Source: Owenia fusiformis (lineage: Eukaryota; Annelida; Polychaeta; Sabellida; Oweniidae). From it: a stretch of DNA of 64,000 nucleotides. The stretch's first letter is position 1, and each line of letters opens with the position of its first letter. The DNA lies in the NCBI GenBank assembly GCA_903813345.2, contig CAIIXF020000010.1, positions 11,276,349-11,340,348 of the forward strand, read 5' to 3'. The position numbers and the translations under genes were made by a program. Shown here one piece after another: positions 50,064-62,279 of this stretch. The notes beneath the pieces are model-generated. The model did no database searches. It saw only the letters and a list, made by a program, of their open reading frames with translations, and was not told the DNA's origin.

Positions 50064-53000
50064 TGTTTACTGGTTCGGCAGACAGTTTCAAATAATCAGC
50101 TATCAAGTAACTGGCCACCAGCCAATCAGATGCCTTAATCTTCTTTTCCTGGCTGAATAAATTTTCATCAATAATGGGTGTCTGAACTTGGGTGTGAGAA
50201 ACTGATCATGTGAATCAGAGTAACACAAGATCTTGAAGAGACAAGACCTCGTTAGGAACGAGATTGAGGGTGGGTCCTCCTTAGACACCATCATGCGTAG
50301 TTTGCGGTCCGCCCTTTGGCCTTCTTCATCCCATAGAACTTGTGGTTAGCCATCTTTCATTTCACCGGAAGTGATGGCCACTTTGAGAGAAAATTTCTCC
50401 CAGGTGGTACTGATTTCTTCCGAGTGATTATAACTCTGTCTAATCTCATATTGTTGATCGATGTACTGGACCACACCAAAGAGCAGAGGCTCAGGTTACT
50501 CCTTTTTCAAAGTGACTTCCAAAGCAGAGGTTACTTCTAGAGCCTCGACTCTTCCAAGAGACGAGTTTGCTCATAGAGATGTAGCTCTCTTTTGAGTAGA
50601 GGTAGATTACGGATCACTCTGGTAGCGAGACAATTCCTGGAGCAGAAGATACTCCCAGAGCCTGGACCCAGTCCAAGAGCAGAAACATGATTTCCCGCAG
50701 GGATGAGACTACTCCTGGAGCTGAGATTACACTTTAAGAATCATGATACTCCTTGAGTTCTAATTTCTCCCAAGTGAGATTACTCTGAGAGAGAGTGAAT
50801 TGGTAATACTCAGAGAAGTTACGAGAACCTCTCAGAGCAGAGTTTACTCCTAGAGCCCAGACACTGTCCAAGACCAGATACGATACTTCCTATATAGACG
50901 AAGTGACTCCTATAGTCTACTAGAACAGAGTTACTCCTAGAGGTGAACCCATTCCAAGAGCAGAGAATATATTTCCCAAAGAGATGTGCCGACTCTCAAA
51001 GATACACAATCATGGTGACATTAAATCATATATGGACATTTGTGTTTTCTGTATCATCTTTGTTGGAATAGATTTAAAAATGTGTATGCAATTGTTTCAT
51101 GTGAGCCATCTTTAACTGCGGTACCATCAAACAAGGTCGGCACTCATAGAAAAACCTCTAAGAGTTATTATTGATCGCCCCTGATCTTCTCTTTAATGAG
51201 CATACGGGATACTCAGGAAAAGGCAAAGCAAGACATTGGTGGCAGTGATGGGTTCTGTTGCCCAAAGAGATTAGATGTCAAGGAAGTTTGAGATTAAGTA
51301 AGAAATCTTGGATGAAGAGGATTCCAGAAGAAATGGTGAAATTGGTTCCCAAGTTGTGATTGAAACAGCTTGAAACCCCTCCAAATGAAATGTGTCAAGA
51401 AGAGCAGTCTTGTCTGGAGAGAAAAGTGAGATGCTCCTGGTTTTAAAGTGGATGACAAACTAAAAGTGGGCCAAAATTAGAGAGCCAAGACGACTCCTAG
51501 TGGAGAGACCAAAGTATTTCCAAAAGAAATGAATCCAGATTGGGTGAATCCAGACTAAGACCATATGTACTGACTTCTTCTAGGTCTGAGTTACCAGAAA
51601 AATTACGAGGTAGCAATCTAAGGCACTTCGATCAGCGTGTTGTCAGGACAATGTCTGAATTTTAGGGGCAAATATACAACTTTGACATCTTACGTACAAT
51701 TTGTGGCACACAAGACCAGTATATTCTGTTGAAATAGACCCAATTGTCCACCCTCATTAAATTGCTTCAGATTACTACCTATACATTGAGACCGGTGAGG
51801 CAGCTTCCTCTAACTTCATCATTTGAGACTGAATACTCTATCTTTTATGAGTACTGGCATCTACAACTAATTTTAATGTTATGAGTATTGGCTATAAATT
51901 TTTCAATTTTTTCTTCAACATGTATTGTAATGACTTCAGTATGAATGAAATGTCCCTTGGTGTTCTGGTCCTGGATTGTGATATTGGTTCTCGATTGGAG
52001 GGGGGAGGGGGGTGTGAGACATTGTTTCTTTTAACGTTAGATCATGGTTTTGAAATATATAGGGTCTACTTTTCTTATGACAGATTTACACTTACAGTTT
52101 GCTTTTCTTGTCGGGTTTCCTTAAAGTTTTTAGTCACCCTTCCCTTTTGGCATTTGTGCTTATATAATCAACAGACATTCCTGGTATGAGAGGAGATCCT
52201 GTGACTCACTGTAAGAGAGAATTGAATTAAACTGAATCCCAAATGATGTCTTAAAGGTTTGGGAACTCTGAGGTCAAATGTTATAAAGATGCGAGAGTAA
52301 TAGTACAGCGCTCAGATGACAATCAAGGACAGGCTATAAAGGCTAAATTTGCTGAGAAAGCATTGGGCATGTATGAGATGGCTCTAGAGTCAGCACAATT
52401 TGGAAGGAAAACCAAGATTAAACCAACCCCATTGTTTGATGGGAACACACTGTGGTTAGACTTCTAAGCATACTTCAAGAATTGCATGGTGAGCAAGCAG
52501 AGAAATGATGAAGAGAAGAGGCAGGCCTTACTAACCAGTTGATGGAAGATATTAAGCGCAGCAGCTAGTGCAGGAGCTGGAAGAGGGGTATGCCTATGAT
52601 GACCTGGTGGAGGCTTTAACATACATATCTCGAGATGCCTTGCTCTTCACAAGATAGACTAGCGAGGTAGAGCTCTGGGAATGCCATAACTGATGATGAT
52701 GAGCAGCAGTACACAGAAGAGTCTGTCAAACGTTTCAAGAAGAGAGCTCTGTGCTATTGTGGCATTTATTGTAGGAGTTGTTGTGAGAAGGTACATATTT
52801 TGTAGAGCTGTCAATTGGTATTGTTTTGATTGATCAGCCTAAGTGCACATGTCTTATGTTTGGCTAAAGCCCCAAAAGAGGTCAGAAGAGAGAAAAGCTC
52901 CCCGAGAGTAAGAGTTCTATATCCAGTAACTCAGCAATTCATCCTGTACAATTTCTTAATCTGGATAGAAGCATGGTTACCAACTCTTGCAAGGCACAAA

Positions 53001-53262
53001 CAGTGAGGAGAATAGTTGAAACCTAGCGAGAGAAATGTCCTTGTTCAAGCTGAATGTTCTGTTGCTGCTTTTGGCTCCTGTTTATGGAGATGGCATGAGA
53101 TGGGAGAATAACCTTGACGCAGATGGCGATTGCTGACATTAACAGAGAAGGCATTCTGAGAACAGATTTCGTCAGAGCTAGCGTAGCTGTGATCCACTAT
53201 GGCGCTGTGCTGATGTGTTTTCCTGAACCAGATGAGTAAAATGAAGAGCTTTGAGAGCTCAA
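50064..53262 (+). pseudogene. Decayed relative of the gag-protease LTR element
   Basis: Similarity to the intact element runs in order. LTR-like sequence starts TGTTTACTG near 50064, continues through CCAATCAGATG and CATCTTTCATTTCACCGGAAGTGA, and reaches the LTR end near 51230. A primer-site-like TTGGTGGCAGTGATGGG follows near 51237. Gag capsid region lies near 52360-52500 (AAACCAACCCCATTGTTTGATGG). Protease traces lie near 53042-53230 (GTTCAAGCTGAATGTTCTG, ATCCACTATGGCGC). Frames are broken by many stops and indels, and unrelated DNA is inserted near 51880-52190. No reverse transcriptase or integrase remnant was seen, and no 3' LTR. I describe it only as a fossil. Confidence 0.8.
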
Positions 53263-53339
53263 AAGCAGGCAAAGGAGATCTAACTCTGCTATCATGGCAC
53301 CATAATACACATCGTTTATATCGTTAATATAAGATGGTT

Positions 53340-54830
53340 AAAAACCAAGAAAGTTAGTCAAAATAGGATTCATCGTCTAAAAAGTACATGGTAACCATGG
53401 GAACGAGTGTTTATGGTATGCTTACCAACATGAAAACTTTAATTTATCAGTATATCTAGATGGTTGACATACTCTTCTTTGTATTGGCAATACATATACC
53501 TACTTTTCACCATTATTAAGATGTGAGGCCATTGAAACAATCTTATCATATTGTTAATATATGGAATATTGATGCCAAAGCAAGGGTTATGACGTCATAA
53601 TGTTTATGTAAATATAATGCTAATTAACATAATTTATGCAGGATGTGAAAGAACTTATTATTACGCTTCTTCTGATACCAATAATACTAAGATTGCTTAA
53701 AAATAAAGAAAGTTACAGTCCAAAATGTTTTTATTGACTGAATTGCTGAAAAGTTCACGGTAACCATGGCAACGAGTTTTTATGTTATTCTAACCAACAT
53801 GCAGCCTTCAATATCAGTATATCCGAAAAGCCGAAATACTCTTGCTTGTATTGGCACCGCATTTACCTACTTTCATCCATTTTCAAGAAGTTTAACTAAT
53901 AAAACACTGTTATTTTATTGTAAATATATGGAAAATCGAGGCCAAAAGAAGGGCTATGACGTCATAATGGATACGCAAATGAGCCAATTAACATAATTTA
54001 TGCTTACGGTGAAAGAACTTATTATTTCGCTTCTTCTGATACCAATAATGCTAAGATTGCTTTAAAACAAAGAAAGTTACAGTCCAAAAAGTATTTATTG
54101 CCTAAATTCCTGAAAAGTTCACAGTAACCATGGAAACGAGATTTTATGATATTCTATCCAACATGCAACCTTCAATATCAGTATATCCAAAAAGCTGACA
54201 TACTCTTGCTTGTATTGGCACCGCATTTACCTACGTTCATCCATTCTAAGAAGTTTAACTAATAAAACACTGTTGTTTTATTGTAAATATATGGAAAATC
54301 GAGGCCAAAATAAGGGCTATGACGTCACAATGGATACGCAAATGAGCCAATTAACATAATTTATGCTTGCGGTGGAGGAACTTATTATTTCGCTTCTTCT
54401 GATACCAATAATGCTAAGATTGCTTAAAAACAAAGAAAGTTACAGTCCAAAACGTTTTTATTGCCTAAATTACTGAAAAGTTCACGGTAACCATGGCAAC
54501 GAGTTTTTATGTTATTCTAACCAACTGCAGCCTTCAATATCAGTATATCCCAAAACCCGACATACTCTTGCTTGTATTGGCAGTATATTTACCTACTTTT
54601 ATCCATTTTTAAGAAGTGTAACTAATAAAACACTGTTACTTTGTTGTAATTATATGGAAAATTGAGGCCAAAAGAAGGGTTATGACGTCATAATTGATAT
54701 GCAAATGAGCGAATTAACATTATTCATGCTTCAGGTGAAAGAACTTATTGATACGCCTCAGCAGATACCAATAATGTGAAGATTTGTTAAAAATCGAGAA
54801 AGTTACAGTCTAAAATGTATTAACCACCAA
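53340..54830. repeat. ~363-bp tandem satellite, four units
   Basis: GAAAGTTACAGTC recurs near 53349, 53708, 54070, 54436 and 54799, and the palindrome TGACGTCA or a one-base variant near 53590, 53957, 54320 and 54683. Each unit also carries CTTCTTCTGATACCAATAAT and GGTAACCATGGCAACGAG. It forms the right inner part of the 8-kb inverted structure. Confidence 0.85.
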
Positions 54831-55045
54831 GTAAGAAATTTAAAAAGTGGGCGTGGCTTTTGCGTCCCGTTTCCATAGTGATCGGCCATTTTTCAATTTT
54901 TATTATTGCCATTTTTGAAATCTGCATATTCATATTATGAAAGTCAGGTATGACTCATGCGGTTGCAAGCTATCTTAATTAAGGTCAACAAATAAGGCCT
55001 TTTTGCTGGATCTCCCACTCGCCTATAATGTATCCGACAACAATT

Positions 55046-56185
55046 GCCATGGTAACATGCAATTCTTACTTACAACTTATCGAGATGTTTCTTTATATTT
55101 AATTGAGGAGGTTCGAAAAATATCCACTTCTTGTTGCTGTAGTTGTCAGCCTACTTGACTCATCAATTTACTCATACCATTTCACCCTGTCATCAATTGC
55201 CCTGTCATCAATTGCCCTGTCATGCTTTGTTCTGTGATGCTATGTCCTGTCATCCAATGATTGCAGCTGATACCATATCAACCATAACTCTGCCATTCAA
55301 TTCCATGTCATCGCACGCCCTGTCATCATGATAGTCAAATTAGCCAATTTTATATCTAAATGAATTTTGGGCCTGTTTTTTGTGTCTAACTTGAAAACTT
55401 GTGAAAAAATTACTCCTATGCAGAGGTTCATATGAAATATATTTCCTCATAGTCAATATTCTAGTTTACCCCTTATGAATGTGTTTTAAAAGCTACAGCC
55501 TCCCATGTTAAGTGAGTTAATATTGTTCTCCCTAAGAGGTGCACCTGCATCATTGATTGTCATGGCAACTGTAATTTGTCTTCATTAATCAGGTTTATTG
55601 AGCACTTTTTCTTCTTGACCATGTCTTGGTTTACAAAGATCAACAGCAAATTGTGGAGTCAGAACTAGTAGTCAGAACATTAAGCCAAAGGGACTAAGTA
55701 CAGTACTTGTAGATGTATGGTTACTTTTCATGCATATAATGTTGAAAGTTAAAAGCCCATGGATTTACAGATTTTTTGTTCTGAACATCTAATCTATGTA
55801 ACAATGTATATCCACAGTATTTGCAAATACTCTTTTTCGTACTTATTCATGCCCGGTGATCGTACAAAATGAATGGAGGGGGGGAGTAGGTGATTTCTGC
55901 AAGAAAACTCAACAAATTTGGAAGTTTTATTTTTTCAAGAGAAAATTTACAACTGAATTGGCAAATGAATAAGTGTAGTGAATGGCAAAATATGTTAGGT
56001 CTTCTAGTATTTTTTTTGAACTGATACACTTCTAAGATGTGAGATCTATTTAAGAAGGCACATCATCACTAACGTGCAAAAGTCAATGTTTTTGCTATAA
56101 ATCAGGCAACAATGGTCTACACGACCTGTAATAAATAGGTATAAGGGACGTTATTATCACAACACTAATGACATTTCTCACTTTT
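55046..56185. other. Intergenic stretch with a short CCCTGTCAT repeat
   Basis: CATCAATTGCCCTGT repeats three times near 55190-55220. The rest shows no gene. Confidence 0.4.
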
Positions 56186-57246
56186 TATCGTACCTAATAA
56201 AGGTACGATATTGTTATCGTACCTAATAAAGGTACGATATTGTCGTCAGCTTGGCGGGCGGGCGGCGGCCATTTTGGATTTTCCGTCCTAAAATCTTCAC
56301 TTTCAAGACTTGTCTACAGGTTTCCAGCCAAACCATTTGACGGATTCATCTGAAATTTTCAGGGATGTTTCTACGTATCAAAGTTAAGAACTGATTAGTT
56401 TTTTGGCATTCTGGGTAAAATTTAAGGTGGCCATTTTGGATTTTCCGTCCTAAAATCTTCGGCGGGCGGCGTCTCACTTTTCAGCTTGTCTACAGGTTTC
56501 CAGCCAAACCATTTGACAGATTCATCTGAAATTTTCAGGAATGTTTCTAGGTATCAAAGTTAAGAACTGATTAGTTTTTGGGCATTCTGGGTAAATTTTA
56601 AGGTGGCCATTTTGGATTTTCCGTCAGGAATGTTTCTACGTATCAAAGTTAAGAAATGATTAGTTTTTGGGCATTCTGGGTTAATTTTAAGGTGGCCATT
56701 TTGGATTTTCTGTCCTAAAATCTTCACTTTCAAGACTTATCTACAGGTTTCCAGCCAAACCATTTGACGGATTCATCTGAAATTTTCAGGGATGTTTCTA
56801 CTTATCAAAGTTAAGAACTGATTAGTTTTTTGGCATTCTGGGTAAAATTTAAGGTGGCCATTTCGGATTTTCCGTCCTAAAATCTTCACTTTCAAGACTT
56901 GTCTACAGGTTTCCAGCCAAACCATTTGACGGATTCATTTGAAATTTACAGGGATGTTTCTACATATCAAAGTTAACAATTGATTAGTTTTTGGGCATTC
57001 TGGGTTAATTTTAAGGTGGCCATTTTGGATTTTCTGTCCTAAAATCTTCACTTTCAAGACTTGTCTACAGGTTTCCAGCCAAACCATTTGATGGATTCAT
57101 CTGAAATTTTCAGGGATGTTTCTACGTATCAAAGTTAAGAACCGATTAGTTTTTGGGCATTCTGGGTAAATTTTAAGGTGGCCATTCTGGATTTTCCGTC
57201 CTAAATTCTTCACTGTCACACTGCTGTGTTTTAGGTACGATATTGT
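56186..57246. mobile_element. Core-repeat element with palindromic head and 162-bp units
   Basis: Opens with a duplicated palindrome, TATCGTACCT/AGGTACGATA around AATAA (56186-56243), and closes with TTTTAGGTACGATATTG. Between them GGTGGCCATTTTGGATTTTC recurs near 56271, 56433, 56609, 56698, 56860, 57022 and 57183. The period is 162 bp except one expanded unit (176) and one truncated unit (89). Noncoding, similar in plan to the 17401 element but unrelated in core sequence. Confidence 0.75.
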
Positions 57247-58581
57247 TCAGGTCTGTGCCTTGTTAAAGTTAGTTTCCATGCGTTATACAAAAAATAATCG
57301 AAATAAATTAATATTGGATGGAGGGGGGAGTGGATTCTATTTTCAAAATCTCAGGTGGGTGCCGCACCCACTTGTTTTAATGCTGGGGAGATCAGTCTGT
57401 ACTATTAATCACATTTTGTCAATTCTTAAGCTAAAAGGCAATCAGTTGTACATGCAGTTTGTCTCTCTTTGTGAAGATTATTTCAATTACTTTTCATTAT
57501 AGAACTACTGTGAAAGTTAATTTAGTACTTCACAAATCATAATTCACTATTTGTTTGTTGAGAGATACAATATGGGGAAATCAATAGTTGCCTTGCAATA
57601 AATATTTTTATAAAACATGATTGTTTGTGTTGGTTGCCTCATTCATGTGTGTAGTCAGGTTTCACTAAGCAGGGTGTTGTTCTTGTCTCATTTGTCATGA
57701 AGGGTAGGGTATGCTACACAAACATTTTATTTAGTCTATCTAGGGTGTACAGATTTACACTTTTAAGCATTATACCCCCAGAGGGGAATTTAAATGGTTG
57801 TCGATGCCTGATTCTCATTTTAACTTTAATGTTGACTCTAACCTCAATGTAGTACCTCAATAGAAAAGCCTGACATTTTTCTCAGAAAAAAATAATTATT
57901 AATAATTCTGAAAGTAAGGAGAGTTCATCAAGATACATTGTAAATAGAAGAATTTGAATTCATGAAAAATGCATGCATGAATCAGATAAACTTAATGGTA
58001 AGGCTTGAGTACATGATCAGTTGGTGAACATGGAGGACTTCATTATAATCTTATCATTATTACATCATCAATATCATGATGTTGTTACTCATACTAAAAT
58101 GAATGTGGCCTGAAGATAATTACTTTAGCATCTCCAGTTATTTAAAGATGTTCATGGGTATGATTTGGAGGGGAAAACTTAACATTATTATATACAAGAG
58201 GAACACTTATATTTTTGAAATTTTCACTTGAAAATTTGGGCCTTTGTTAGGTTAGTTTCCAAGCGAGGCATTCTTAATGAATAATGATGCCTAAATTTGC
58301 CATGTGGCCTACTTTTCATGGGCAGATATTTTGGTCTGAAAATGATCAATTTGAAATTAAATTCTCTGAGATGTTAGAATATGTAGGTAGACCAGCTGCA
58401 AGATACACAAAAATGCAGTTCTGCTGTATTTGAGTATTTATGCTCCAAATACTTTTGGAATCCCCCAAATTTTTGGGGGATCTTTAAAGATTACAACTTT
58501 TCTCCGTATATTGTAATGCTCAATCAGCATATTATAAAGGCCACCTTGAGAAAATTTGTTCATAGATTATTTTACACATAT
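57247..58581. other. Intergenic stretch
   Basis: No gene recognised. A perfect small hairpin, ATCCCCCAAATTTTTGGGGGAT-like, lies near 58461. Confidence 0.35.
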
Positions 58582-58799
58582 CAGGGGTGGATCTGGGAAC
58601 CAACAAGAGGGGGGAGGCAAATTTCAGGTCAGAGAAAAAAACTTCCGCAATAAAATTTTGGGGCCCTAAAACCCAAAAGTGGGCCAAAATTTTGAAATTT
58701 TGAGGACCATTTTCTTCAAAATTTGGCCTGAAATTAAAAAATAAGGCCTTAAAGGGCCAGTAATGACCCCAGCCCCCCCCCCCCCCAGATCCGCCAGTG
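58582..58799. mobile_element. hAT-like MITE with GGCGGATCTGG-type ends
   Basis: Left CAGGGGTGGATCTGGGAAC and right CCCCCAGATCCGCCAGTG are inverted repeats. CATAT flanks both sides (58577-58581 and 58800-58804). G- and C-rich, noncoding; the CAGTGGCGGATC style is common in hAT MITEs. Confidence 0.55.
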
Positions 58800-58974
58800 C
58801 ATATCACATTCTGATACACGTCGCATCTTCAGATCTTTCTGACACATACTCTGGCATGCACCAAGTAAATATACATGATAACTAGCATGTATAATGCAAT
58901 ATAATCAATACAACACCACTAGAATTATAAGAGTAAACATTTCCTCCAAGTCTACTTCCACACATTAATATAAC

Positions 58975-59168
58975 TGCATTAAAACCTGGGTATATTGAAC
59001 ATTTTTTTGCCAGGAAAAAACATTTGAAGTGTTGGTAGGTGTTCACAACAGAGAGGGTGATTTATACAGAAGTCAGTGGAGTATGCAGAGGAATGGTGTC
59101 TCCTAGAGACAGGTGTTCACTAGAGACAGGCATAGAGAGAAATGTTCTCTAAAACAGGTTTTACTGTA
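58975..59168. mobile_element. Pogo/Tigger-like MITE, copy 2
   Basis: Left GCATTAAAACCTGGGTATATTG (decayed from CAGTAAAACCTG), right AAACAGGTTTTACTGTA, with GTTGGTAGGTGTTCAC and GAGACAGGTGTTCACTAG inside. Confidence 0.65.
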
Positions 59169-60014
59169 TCTAGTATCCACTATTGTATTGATGAACACTA
59201 AATGCTTATTTCTGTATCAAAGGATAAACTGTTCTGAAATATTATCTTTTGTCCCCAGAGAAATATATATTCTTCAATTATAACTATAAGGTCTCTATAG
59301 AATATACATGACATATAAATGTCATAATGGGCATTTTAGTTATTTATCTGTACAGTCTTATCTACTAGGAAGTTGTATAGTATCAGAGACTATAGTATAT
59401 CAAATTTCCTTTTTGTCTATGTTCTAAGAATTGTGTTGTTACATGTGGAATTTGGGATCATAACAACCTAGCTGAAGTTGAGTTGCTCCAGTTGTTAAGT
59501 TATATTATTCATGTATGTTAAAACTGGTAGCAGTGTTTTTTTCATATTAATATTTGGTAAACATGTTCAAATGTGCAGATGGATTTTAAGTCATATTTAT
59601 ACACTGGAGCTTTAAAGAAGTAAGTACACAAAAATCTTGTTTGTCAATATTGGGAAATATCTTAAAGAATAATTTCTGTTTGTTCACTAGATTATGTAAG
59701 ATGATAAAATAATTACTAGAAGTATGAATCTATTTGTCTAGGGAGGATGACGCTGTTATAATGGCAGGTAGGATGTATGATTGTATGATATATTTCAATT
59801 TTTACAGAAACCTAAACAATGCTATGGAATTTGGCATCAGATGGTGGCATCTAGATTTTTCGCCTTTTAGGGCTTTTTAGACAAATTGAATAATGAAATT
59901 CATTTCAAATTACTGTAAGTACTGTAAGTGTTTGGGATGCTGGATAGATTTAATGGTTGCCATTTTTGTTCTCTCAGTGCCTTGTCAATTTGAAGACGGA
60001 CATGATTTCAGGCA

Positions 60015-60333
60015 TTATTATTATTATTATTATATCTTGGTTACCGCCATATTTGGCGAGCAATACCTCATTGGTATATTCCGTATTTTACGTATTTTAC
60101 ACTCGAAGATAGAGCCAGAAACCTCTCCTTGGAGGAGCCCTGTTTTCTTTTATGTGCACAGGTACACAGACATACAGGTACACACCACAGCCTTTTATAC
60201 GAGTCGTGAACCACTCAGTCAAACACCCAGAATTACATAACGCACAAACAAACTTGTCTGAACCGGGAATCGAACCCGGGGCCAAGCGATATTGGTAACC
60301 TTGACTCTCTCTGCCACTGAGCCATAGCGGGTG
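60015..60333 (-). mobile_element. tRNA-derived SINE
   Basis: On the minus strand the head reads CCCGCTATGGCTCAGTGGCAG (A box TGGCTCAGTGGCAGAG) and then GGGTTCGATTCCCGG (B box GGTTCGATTCC), so it has an internal Pol III promoter. A body of about 210 bp follows and ends in an (ATA)n tail at 60013-60034. The spacing does not fold into a proper tRNA. No clear target duplication. Confidence 0.8.
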
Positions 60334-60659
60334 GACTAATTAATATCATTCATTGGAGTTATGTTTCAAACTTTTTACACTCCAACATATATGCCCTGGT
60401 TTGTCTACTCATGATTGAGTTTGTCCAAACACCTGGATCATCCGAACATCTTCCAATCTGAACACTAATATATCTTCAAAATCCAGAATCTTGTCACATG
60501 GATGCAAAAAGCTCCATACCCAAAACCTCTTTTACATGAGAATCCTTTTAGCTGGTCCCAATGGTGTTTAGGTGAGGCAGGTTTTATTTCTCTCCCACTT
60601 GTACAAAATTACTTCAAAAATCCTATGAACATTTTGAATGTTAATCACTCTGAAACCAA

Positions 60660-60813
60660 TGTACATGTATATTAAACATTTTTTGCCAAAAAAGTGTTCA
60701 GTATTGGTAGGTTTACACTATAGAGAAGGTAATTTATACAGAAGTCAATAGAGTATGCGGAGGAAGCAAGTGTTCACTAGCGACAAGTGTTCACTAAAAC
60801 AGGTTTTACTGTA
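60660..60813. mobile_element. Pogo/Tigger-like MITE, copy 3 (decayed left end)
   Basis: Shares TTTATACAGAAGTCAATAGA, GTATGCGGAGGA and ACTAAAACAGGTTTTACTGTA with the other copies. Confidence 0.6.
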
Positions 60814-61457
60814 TTATACCAAAAATGGCTTGATATTAAACTTTAAAACATGTGAGAATGAAAAAGTTCAGAAGAATTGATTGATATTGTGCCATATCAA
60901 TCTATTGATCTGAGCTGTATTTCAATCCATATAATAATGATACCATCATTTTATTTTATACTCTCAGCTGTTGAACCTGTTCAATTCAGTCATAAAATAA
61001 AACAAAAAGTCAATTTATAGATTAATGGTGTCACATTAACATGCTAGAACTGTTGCAATTTTATCATTTATGAGAGAGTCGTTTCAATTGTAATAAACTG
61101 ATCGACTTCACATTTCATTTCCACATGGTACATGTTCAATTACATGTTTGTTTATTTCCTGAGGCTGTGAACAGACACTTTCAATGAGAGGAACTGTAGC
61201 TATGAATTTATACTATGAATGTTCAAGGATAATATGGAATGACAATTATGTTTTATTGCAAATCAATCACATTAAGGCATTGTTTTCATTTATCATTTAT
61301 TATGTGTTCCTGATTTGTGATGAGAGAGAAAGGTAATACTGAAAAATATTATACAGTAAAACCTGTGTATATAGAACGGCGTTTTGCCAAAAAAAACATT
61401 CAGTGTTGGTTGGTGTTCACTTCAGAGAGGGTAATTTAAACAGAAATCAGTAGAGTA

Positions 61458-62279
61458 TACAGGGTGTCAAAAAACAACGGCACCCCCCTCTACAGCAAAA
61501 AGTCCTGAATGCTCCATATTGTGTCATACATCATTTGAAAGATAATTTAATTCTGGAGTTACTCCTCAAATTTCATTTAATAAAACTTTATATTAAAAAA
61601 GTTACATTGTTTTTAAGTTTGCTACTTTGGTACTTTATTTGCTGCTCTGTTACTGGTTAAAGGTCAAATCTTCAGAAAGTGGAATATGAAAGAATTAACT
61701 CAGATTTCAACTGCACTGAACATATGGGTTCAGTTCTGAAAAAAGGGTATAGGAACTGATGGACAAAGAGCCTCTTGAAAAAAGATACAGTGAGAATGTA
61801 TTTCTGAAGAATTTGAGGAAAGTGCTTAGAGAATTATGCAATGCTACACATTTATCTGAATTTTCATTGAAATCATATCCGTCCAGATAAGCTGCTGTTT
61901 GAGCAGCAACTGGTGGTCATACCAACCAGGGGTTTCAATAAGCACAGGCGGATGGCGAAAACGCCTGTTCAAATCTAAATTACGCCTGTTCAAATATGTA
62001 GAAATAAAATTCACTGTTACTTACCTTACCCTAAATTATTTTAGTGAAATAAGTTTCAGCCTGTTGAAATTGCCAAAAAGCCTGTTGAAAAAATATTTAT
62101 TGAAACCCTGGCCAACTACCAAGAATCAGCTGTAAATCTGTAAAATTATATGATATAAAGCTGAAATTTCTCAGGTAACTCCAGAATTAAATTGTCTTTA
62201 AAATGAGATATGACGCACCATGTAATATTAAGTACTTTTTGCTGTAGAGGGGGGTGCCGTTGTTTTTTGACACCCTGTA
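61458..62279. mobile_element. TA-duplicating DNA element nested in the MITE
   Basis: Ends TACAGGGTGTCAAAAAACAA and its exact inverse. The first 45 or so bases of both ends are perfect inverted repeats, and looser similarity continues inward for about 80 more. Flanked by TA on both sides (61456-61457, 62280-62281). Tc1/mariner-like by target site. It has no intact transposase and carries another insertion at 61927-62111. Confidence 0.8.
61927..62111. mobile_element. Third-level insertion, CAGGGGTTTCAATAA ends
   Basis: Inverted ends CAGGGGTTTCAATAA and TTATTGAAACCCTGG, with CCAAC on both sides (61922-61926, 62112-62116). It belongs to the same family as 38880-39049, which also shows a 5-bp duplication. 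Internal GCCTGTT repeats. Confidence 0.7.

Larger units (their letters stand above)
47034..55045. mobile_element. Old ~8-kb structure with ~185-205-bp inverted termini
   Basis: The left terminus (47034-47217) and the inverse complement of the right one (54835-55045) align in order: GGCGAGTGGGAG, TTAATTAAGAT, GCAACCGC, ACTTTCATAATAT, TTGAAAAATGGCC, ATGGAAACGG, GCCACGCCCACTTTT. By eye roughly two thirds to three quarters of positions agree. Inside, the left part has spaced GTTGCCTAGCAACCAC modules (near 47775, 47927, 48118, 49031), the right part has the 363-bp satellite, and a gag-protease relic plus smaller MITEs sit in the middle. No transposase frame was found. Confidence 0.65.

Noticed and set aside
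58532-58819. Minus-strand ORF with a glycine run
   Set aside because: It is a reading of the G/C-homopolymer MITE at 58582-58799.
60250-60332. Genuine tRNA gene
   Set aside because: A and B boxes are present but the region between does not form an anticodon arm of correct length and a long body with (ATA)n tail follows; it is a SINE head.
61899-62135. 78-codon ORF in the nested element
   Set aside because: It spans the boundary of the third-level insertion and is rich in the GCCTGTT repeats; it is not a transposase fragment I can recognise.
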